64,000 nt of DNA from a virus. The notes beneath the pieces are model-generated. The model made no database searches. It was not told where the DNA came from and worked only from the letters and a program-made list of their open reading frames with translations. Position numbers and translations under genes: made by a program. Positions 61,072 to 64,000 of the stretch are shown here, in pieces (position 1 is the stretch's first letter; the number at the start of each line of letters is the position of its first letter). The stretch covers positions 1 through 64,000 of IMG/VR virus record IMGVR_UViG_3300042896_000657, one strand, 5' to 3'.

Positions 61072-62325
61072 ATGAAAAAATGGATTGGGATATTATTAAT
61101 TATATTATCATATAGTTTAGACACTAAATCACAGGTATTAACACAAACATACTTAGATCCTTGTGATAGTAAAATGTATGTAGTATCATTTCCATTACCA
61201 ATATCTGTTATTACAGTTGCTATTAGAAATAAAGCAAAATCATTTACATACATAGATGCTCAAAATGGAACAATGTCTCAATGGATTGTTGGGATATTAT
61301 CAACTCCATGTCCTGTACCTGTAGCCGCAGTAGTAACACAAACACAAGTAGCTACTTCTGTAGCAAGATCAGCAGCAACTGTTGCTGCTACAGCAGCAGC
61401 AGCACCACCTCCTGTAGTAGTACCAACAGCAGCACCTGCTCCTGCAGCAGCACCTTCCTCAGCTCCTGCTGCTTCTTCATCAAGTACATCCTCATCATCT
61501 TCAAGTAGTAGCTCTGAATCATCTTCAAGTAGTAGTAGTTCGTCTGAATCAAAATCTGAATCAAGTAGTTCTGAGGAATCTAAAACTGAAGAATCGTCTT
61601 CCGAAGAATCATCTTCCGAAGAATCTAAATCTGAAGAAAAAGAAGAAGAAAAGAAAGAATCAAAAAACAAAGGTGCTAAACAACAAAAAATTAATCCATT
61701 ATTAATAGCATCAGATTTAACAACTGCTCAAAATCCAGACAATACATTCTCAGCAATAATGAATGTTGGGGTATCTAAAAATTCAATGGCTGGGGATGTA
61801 TCATATGGTGTAACTGGAATGGTATGGTCTAATCTAAATCAATTTGCTGTATCAAGTAGATATACTAAAATAACATTTAATGATGCCATGGCAACAACAG
61901 TAGCTAATACTAGTTTAACCACAGCATATGCAATGGGTAGCGTATTTGTATTTTTAGGGTATAGTGAAGTAATTAGTAAACCAAAACTTGGTGTTTTAGG
62001 ATATAATGTAAATTTAGGAGCAATGTTCTTAACGGGGGGTATTCAAAGTTACTTATCGTCATTAACAATGTTCTATATGAAACCCGTAGTATTAACTAAA
62101 AGAATAATTATTACACCTTCTATGTTTGCTAGCGGGACTCCTTTATTATATTCCCAAAGTCAAACATCAGTAGATACTAATTTAGCGTTAATGGCTGGTT
62201 CAACATTTGATTATGCTATTACTAAAAAATTTAAATTTGGTTTTGATTATAAAATTAGTTTTGGAACAGCACCTAATATTCCAATATTGAATATGGTTAT
62301 GGTTGGATCTAAAATTCAACTATAA
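61072..62325 (+). CDS. Outer-membrane barrel protein with polyserine linker
   Basis: 417-aa protein with signal peptide MKKWIGILLIILSYSLDTKS Q. Residues about 85-130 are Ala/Pro-rich and 130-200 are a Ser/Glu/Lys linker of long Ser runs. The C-terminal 220 residues have alternating hydrophobic strands (GYNVNLGAMFLTGG; FKFGFDYKISFGTAPN) consistent with a beta-barrel in the outer membrane. Strands such as MVMVGSKIQL end the protein. The linker may span the periplasm or peptidoglycan. Located after the CsgG-like gene, so the pair may form a secretion unit. No close family recognised. Confidence 0.6.
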   Translation: MKKWIGILLIILSYSLDTKSQVLTQTYLDPCDSKMYVVSFPLPISVITVAIRNKAKSFTYIDAQNGTMSQWIVGILSTPCPVPVAAVVTQTQVATSVARSAATVAATAAAAPPPVVVPTAAPAPAAAPSSAPAASSSSTSSSSSSSSSESSSSSSSSSESKSESSSSEESKTEESSSEESSSEESKSEEKEEEKKESKNKGAKQQKINPLLIASDLTTAQNPDNTFSAIMNVGVSKNSMAGDVSYGVTGMVWSNLNQFAVSSRYTKITFNDAMATTVANTSLTTAYAMGSVFVFLGYSEVISKPKLGVLGYNVNLGAMFLTGGIQSYLSSLTMFYMKPVVLTKRIIITPSMFASGTPLLYSQSQTSVDTNLALMAGSTFDYAITKKFKFGFDYKISFGTAPNIPILNMVMVGSKIQL

Positions 62326-62382
62326 ATTTGGAGATGTCAGGGTAAGGCATTACATTGAATACATAAACATAAATAAATAAAA

Positions 62383-62664
62383 ATGAGTTACGATTTAGCA
62401 AACAAGTATGCGGAATTTGAAATTCCTAAAGAACTTAAACAAGTAGCACTCTCCAAACAATTATCATTAAGCGCTACTAAAATGGTATTATTTTCAGACC
62501 ATGTTCAATTAAGTAATGATGATGTAGATTACTACATGGCTTTAAAACCTGAAAGAATGGAGGATGAAAGTTTTGAAGATTACAAAAACAGACGTGTATT
62601 TACAAAACAATTATTTAAACATAGAACATTAATATTTGATTATTCAATTTACGAAACAATTTAA
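62383..62664 (+). CDS. Small hypothetical protein
   Basis: 93-aa protein, helical and Lys/Glu-rich (ERMEDESFEDYKNRRVFTKQ), unknown family. Starts after an A-rich leader with AATAAATAAAA. First of three small genes before the tRNA cluster. Confidence 0.55.
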   Translation: MSYDLANKYAEFEIPKELKQVALSKQLSLSATKMVLFSDHVQLSNDDVDYYMALKPERMEDESFEDYKNRRVFTKQLFKHRTLIFDYSIYETI

Positions 62665-62685
62665 AAACAATTTAAAAACAAAGTT

Positions 62686-62967
62686 ATGAGAAATTACGAC
62701 GATAATGAACCAGTACAAGAAATGAGCACACCATCCCAATTAACCAGAAATAGTGGAGAAAAAGAATTTATCCGTCCAAGAATAGATTATTTAAGAGATC
62801 ATGAAATAAGTATTAGATTTTTAAGTTTAGGATGTATAGTTAGAGTTGGATGTAAAGAAATAGCATTCACTTCAATTGACGAAGCAATGAAAGAAGTTAA
62901 TGCTTACGTTACTAATCCAGAAGCATCAACAGATAAATACAATAAATTATTTAACGAACAGAAATAA
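62686..62967 (+). CDS. Small hypothetical protein
   Basis: 93-aa protein with a compact beta-type centre (HEISIRFLSLGCIVRVGCKE IAFTSIDEAMKEV). Two cysteines 9 apart. Unknown family; AAAGTTATG start context. Confidence 0.55.
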   Translation: MRNYDDNEPVQEMSTPSQLTRNSGEKEFIRPRIDYLRDHEISIRFLSLGCIVRVGCKEIAFTSIDEAMKEVNAYVTNPEASTDKYNKLFNEQK

Positions 62968-62972
62968 AAATT

Positions 62973-63176
62973 ATGAGATATTATCAGGTAAAAGTTGAGT
63001 TTAAAACAGAAGACGATAAAGGTAAAATTAAACGCCAAAGTTATTTATATTTAGTAGATGCTCAATCAGTAACTGAGGCGGAAGCTAGAACAGTTAAATA
63101 TCTAAGAGAGCAATCAGAGGAAGATTTTGAAATTAAATCTGCAGGAGCTTCTAAAATTCTAGAAGTTTTACAATAA
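62973..63176 (+). CDS. DUF4494-like protein
   Basis: 67-aa protein: MRYYQVKVEFKTEDDKGKIK, RQSYLYLVDAQSVTEAEARTV. This strand-loop-helix with VDA-x-S-V-T-EAEAR is the DUF4494 pattern, a family common in Bacteroidota and their phages. Function unknown; supports a Bacteroidota host. Confidence 0.75.
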   Translation: MRYYQVKVEFKTEDDKGKIKRQSYLYLVDAQSVTEAEARTVKYLREQSEEDFEIKSAGASKILEVLQ

Positions 63177-63199
63177 TTTACATTTTTTAAAATTTACAT

Positions 63200-63208
63200 A
63201 TATTTATA
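63200..63208 (+). promoter_or_regulatory. ATATTTATA box
   Basis: Exact copy of the recurring box, 13 bp before the small ORF at 63222. Confidence 0.4.
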
Positions 63209-63221
63209 TCAAATAATAATA

Positions 63222-63344
63222 ATGAAACGATTTAGCTTACATATTCAACTTTCGATACCCGCGATTAAAACGCAAGGGGAAGGCATGGTTTGTAATTGGG
63301 ATTATAATACCACAACAGGGTTAAAAGATACAGTATTGATATAA
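63222..63344 (+). CDS. Small ORF
   Basis: 40-aa ORF (MKRFSLHIQLSIPAIKTQGE, then GMVCNWDYNTTTGLKD). It follows an ATATTTATA box by 13 bp. Only the box, the A-rich leader and the terminator-bounded position support it as a gene. Confidence 0.4.
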   Translation: MKRFSLHIQLSIPAIKTQGEGMVCNWDYNTTTGLKDTVLI

Positions 63345-63368
63345 ATAAGTAACTAAAATACATAATCG

Positions 63369-63399
63369 AAAGCCCTGATCCAAAAAGTCAGGGCTTTTT
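63369..63399 (+). terminator. Rho-independent terminator
   Basis: AAAGCCCTGA (63369-63378) pairs with TCAGGGCTTT (63388-63397), followed by T residues. Strong stem; separates small genes from the tRNA cluster. Confidence 0.92.
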
Positions 63400-63402
63400 G
63401 TT

Positions 63403-63428
63403 TTGTCACAATAAAAATTGTACATTTA
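63403..63428 (+). promoter_or_regulatory. Promoter-like motif before the tRNA cluster
   Basis: TTGTCACAATAAAAATTG (63403-63420) followed by TACATTTA (63421-63428), the clearest copy of the motif, 8 bp before the tRNA-Cys 5' end and directly after a terminator. Position before a tRNA argues strongly for promoter function. Confidence 0.65.
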
Positions 63429-63436
63429 AATATAAT

Positions 63437-63507
63437 GGTTAGGTTGATCAAGGTGGTCGGTAAGTCTGCAAAACTTACTATAGTAGGTTCGATACCTATC
63501 CTAACCT
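63437..63507 (+). tRNA. tRNA-Cys (GCA)
   Basis: Acceptor GGTTAGG pairs with CCTAACC; D arm GATC/GGTC; anticodon stem TAAGT/ACTTA (63461-63465/63473-63477) with loop CTGCAAA giving anticodon GCA (63468-63470). T arm GTAGG-TTCGATA-CCTAT; discriminator T at 63507, as in other tRNA-Cys. CCA is not encoded. Confidence 0.9.
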
Positions 63508-63554
63508 CAGGTGGGTTTAATATTGTTCCCCGTGCGAAAAAAACAATATAAATT

Positions 63555-63627
63555 GGTACTTAAGCTAACTAGGTAGAAGCGATAGGTTGAAGACCTATAG
63601 GATAAGGTTCGATACCTTAAAGTACCA
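63555..63627 (+). tRNA. tRNA-Phe (GAA)
   Basis: Acceptor GGTACTT (63555-63561) pairs with AAGTACC (63620-63626); anticodon stem ATAGG/CCTAT with loop TTGAAGA and anticodon GAA (63589-63591); T arm TAAGG-TTCGATA-CCTTA; discriminator A. CCA not encoded. An 8-bp inverted repeat (ATATTGTT/AACAATAT, 63520-63527/63542-63549) lies between it and tRNA-Cys and may serve processing. Confidence 0.9.
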
Positions 63628-63651
63628 CATGAAAAAACAATTTGAGATGCT

Positions 63652-63669
63652 TTAGGTTAATTAACCTAA
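63652..63669 (+). repeat. 18-bp perfect palindrome
   Basis: TTAGGTTAATTAACCTAA, a perfect palindrome between tRNA-Phe and the small basic ORF. Could be an operator, a processing hairpin or a restriction-like site; nothing else identifies it. Confidence 0.6.
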
Positions 63670-63674
63670 TCATC

Positions 63675-63851
63675 ATGAAAAAGCTAAAAAGAGCAGAAAC
63701 AAACAAAGAATACAATCATGCATTAAAAAATTATAAATGTTATTGTATGATATGTAATAAAAGGGCAGGAATATATAATGCATATTGTGGTCCAAAGAGT
63801 GAAAAGAAAAATAAAAACTGGAAACAGTATAGAAAAACAAAATGGAAATGA
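63675..63851 (+). CDS. Small basic cysteine protein
   Basis: 58-aa very basic protein with clustered cysteines (YKCYCMICNKRAGIYNAYCG), perhaps a small zinc-binding nucleic-acid protein. ATG 63675 chosen over an earlier in-frame ATG at 63642 that would read through the palindrome. Encoded within the tRNA cluster. Confidence 0.5.
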   Translation: MKKLKRAETNKEYNHALKNYKCYCMICNKRAGIYNAYCGPKSEKKNKNWKQYRKTKWK

Positions 63852-63898
63852 AAAAGTATAAACAGTAATACCCTCTAAGTAAACGAGGGAAATAAAAC

Positions 63899-63971
63899 GC
63901 CTTCGTAGCTTAATTGGTAGAGCAATATGCTTTTAACATATGTGGTGACAGTTCGATTCTGTCCGGGGGTA
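63899..63971 (+). tRNA. tRNA-Lys (TTT)
   Basis: Acceptor GCCTTCG pairs with CGGGGGT using G-T wobbles; anticodon stem ATATG/CATAT with loop CTTTTAA, anticodon TTT (63932-63934); T arm GACAG-TTCGATT-CTGTC; discriminator A at 63971. A CCCTC/GAGGG hairpin at 63871-63889 precedes it. Confidence 0.88.
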
Positions 63972-63976
63972 CAAAA

Positions 63977-64000
63977 GTAAGTGTAGCACAATTGGTAGTG
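63977..64000 (+). tRNA. tRNA, 5' part, cut by window end
   Basis: GTAAGTG acceptor-like start followed by TAGCACAATTGGTAGTG, a typical D arm (GCAC stem, TTGGTAG loop). The anticodon lies beyond the window, so the amino acid cannot be given. Confidence 0.7.

Noticed and set aside
61281-61508. Plus-strand Cys/Ser-rich ORF in another frame of the barrel gene
   Set aside because: Frame-shifted reading of AGC/TCA repeats; no independent start signal.
61278-61670. Minus-strand acidic ORF rich in Asp/Glu/Ser
   Set aside because: It is the complement of the polyserine linker codons of the barrel gene; composition is a by-product of the repeat.
1-64000. Integrase, insertion sequence or att site
   Set aside because: No recombinase or transposase motifs and no flanking direct repeats were found; the only mobile elements seen are two homing endonucleases.

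Overview
The window is part of an AT-rich genome of a T4-like (myovirus-type) phage. All recognisable protein genes and tRNAs lie on the + strand and are tightly packed, often with ATGA or TAATG overlaps. The T4-type identity rests on a contractile tail (sheath, tube, tape measure, baseplate hub) and a T4-type replisome (gp32, UvsX, RNase H, gp41, gp43, gp45, gp44 and gp62 homologues). A host in the Bacteroidota, probably a flavobacterium-like Gram-negative, is inferred from signal peptides ending in a ..SQ motif, DUF5522- and DUF4494-like proteins, a complete TonB-dependent receptor, few Shine-Dalgarno sites with A-rich leaders, and promoter-like boxes resembling the Bacteroidota TTG / TAnnTTTG pattern.

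Layout. (1) 1-12673: tail genes: sheath (cut by the window start), tube, a Vsr-like homing endonuclease, a tail assembly/baseplate gene with an apparent translational frameshift, tape measure, LysM baseplate protein and a 1009-aa hub protein with a C-terminal cysteine peptidase. (2) 12714-16061: a divergent family A DNA polymerase-like protein, then three proteins with a shared N-terminal leader that resembles a T4 capsid-targeting/prohead-protease signal. (3) 16194-22699: gp32, UvsX, RNase H, DnaB-type helicase, thioredoxin and a B12-dependent ribonucleotide reductase. (4) 22702-28775: a 7-deazaguanine cluster (QueD-like, DpdA-like, QueC-like, FolE) with a GIY-YIG homing endonuclease and a dCTP deaminase/dUTPase-like gene. 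(5) 28815-40467: family B DNA polymerase, sliding clamp, Hsp20, GroES, GroEL, clamp loader, a DUF1599 protein and an Fe-S RecB/Cas4-like nuclease. (6) 40483-49921: a tight operon of glycosyltransferases, a sugar-nucleotide dehydratase and methyltransferases. (7) 51684-62325: secreted and outer-membrane proteins surrounding a lysis cassette: a cohesin/dockerin-like protein, a lipoprotein, holin-like and endolysin genes, a TonB-dependent receptor with a coupled lipoprotein, a CsgG-like protein and an outer-membrane barrel with a polyserine linker. (8) 62383-64000: small genes and a tRNA cluster (Cys, Phe, Lys and one cut by the window end).

How the parts may work together. The replisome and nucleotide genes make DNA that is probably modified with a 7-deazaguanine base. 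The chaperones would support folding of virion proteins. The glycan operon and envelope genes would remodel the host surface or decorate the virion. The strongest candidates for something undescribed are the envelope module (TonB receptor plus lipoprotein plus cohesin-like and CsgG-like proteins), the second (family A) polymerase, the shared capsid-targeting leader, the frameshifted tail gene, and the hairpin that hides the ribosome-binding site of the first homing endonuclease.
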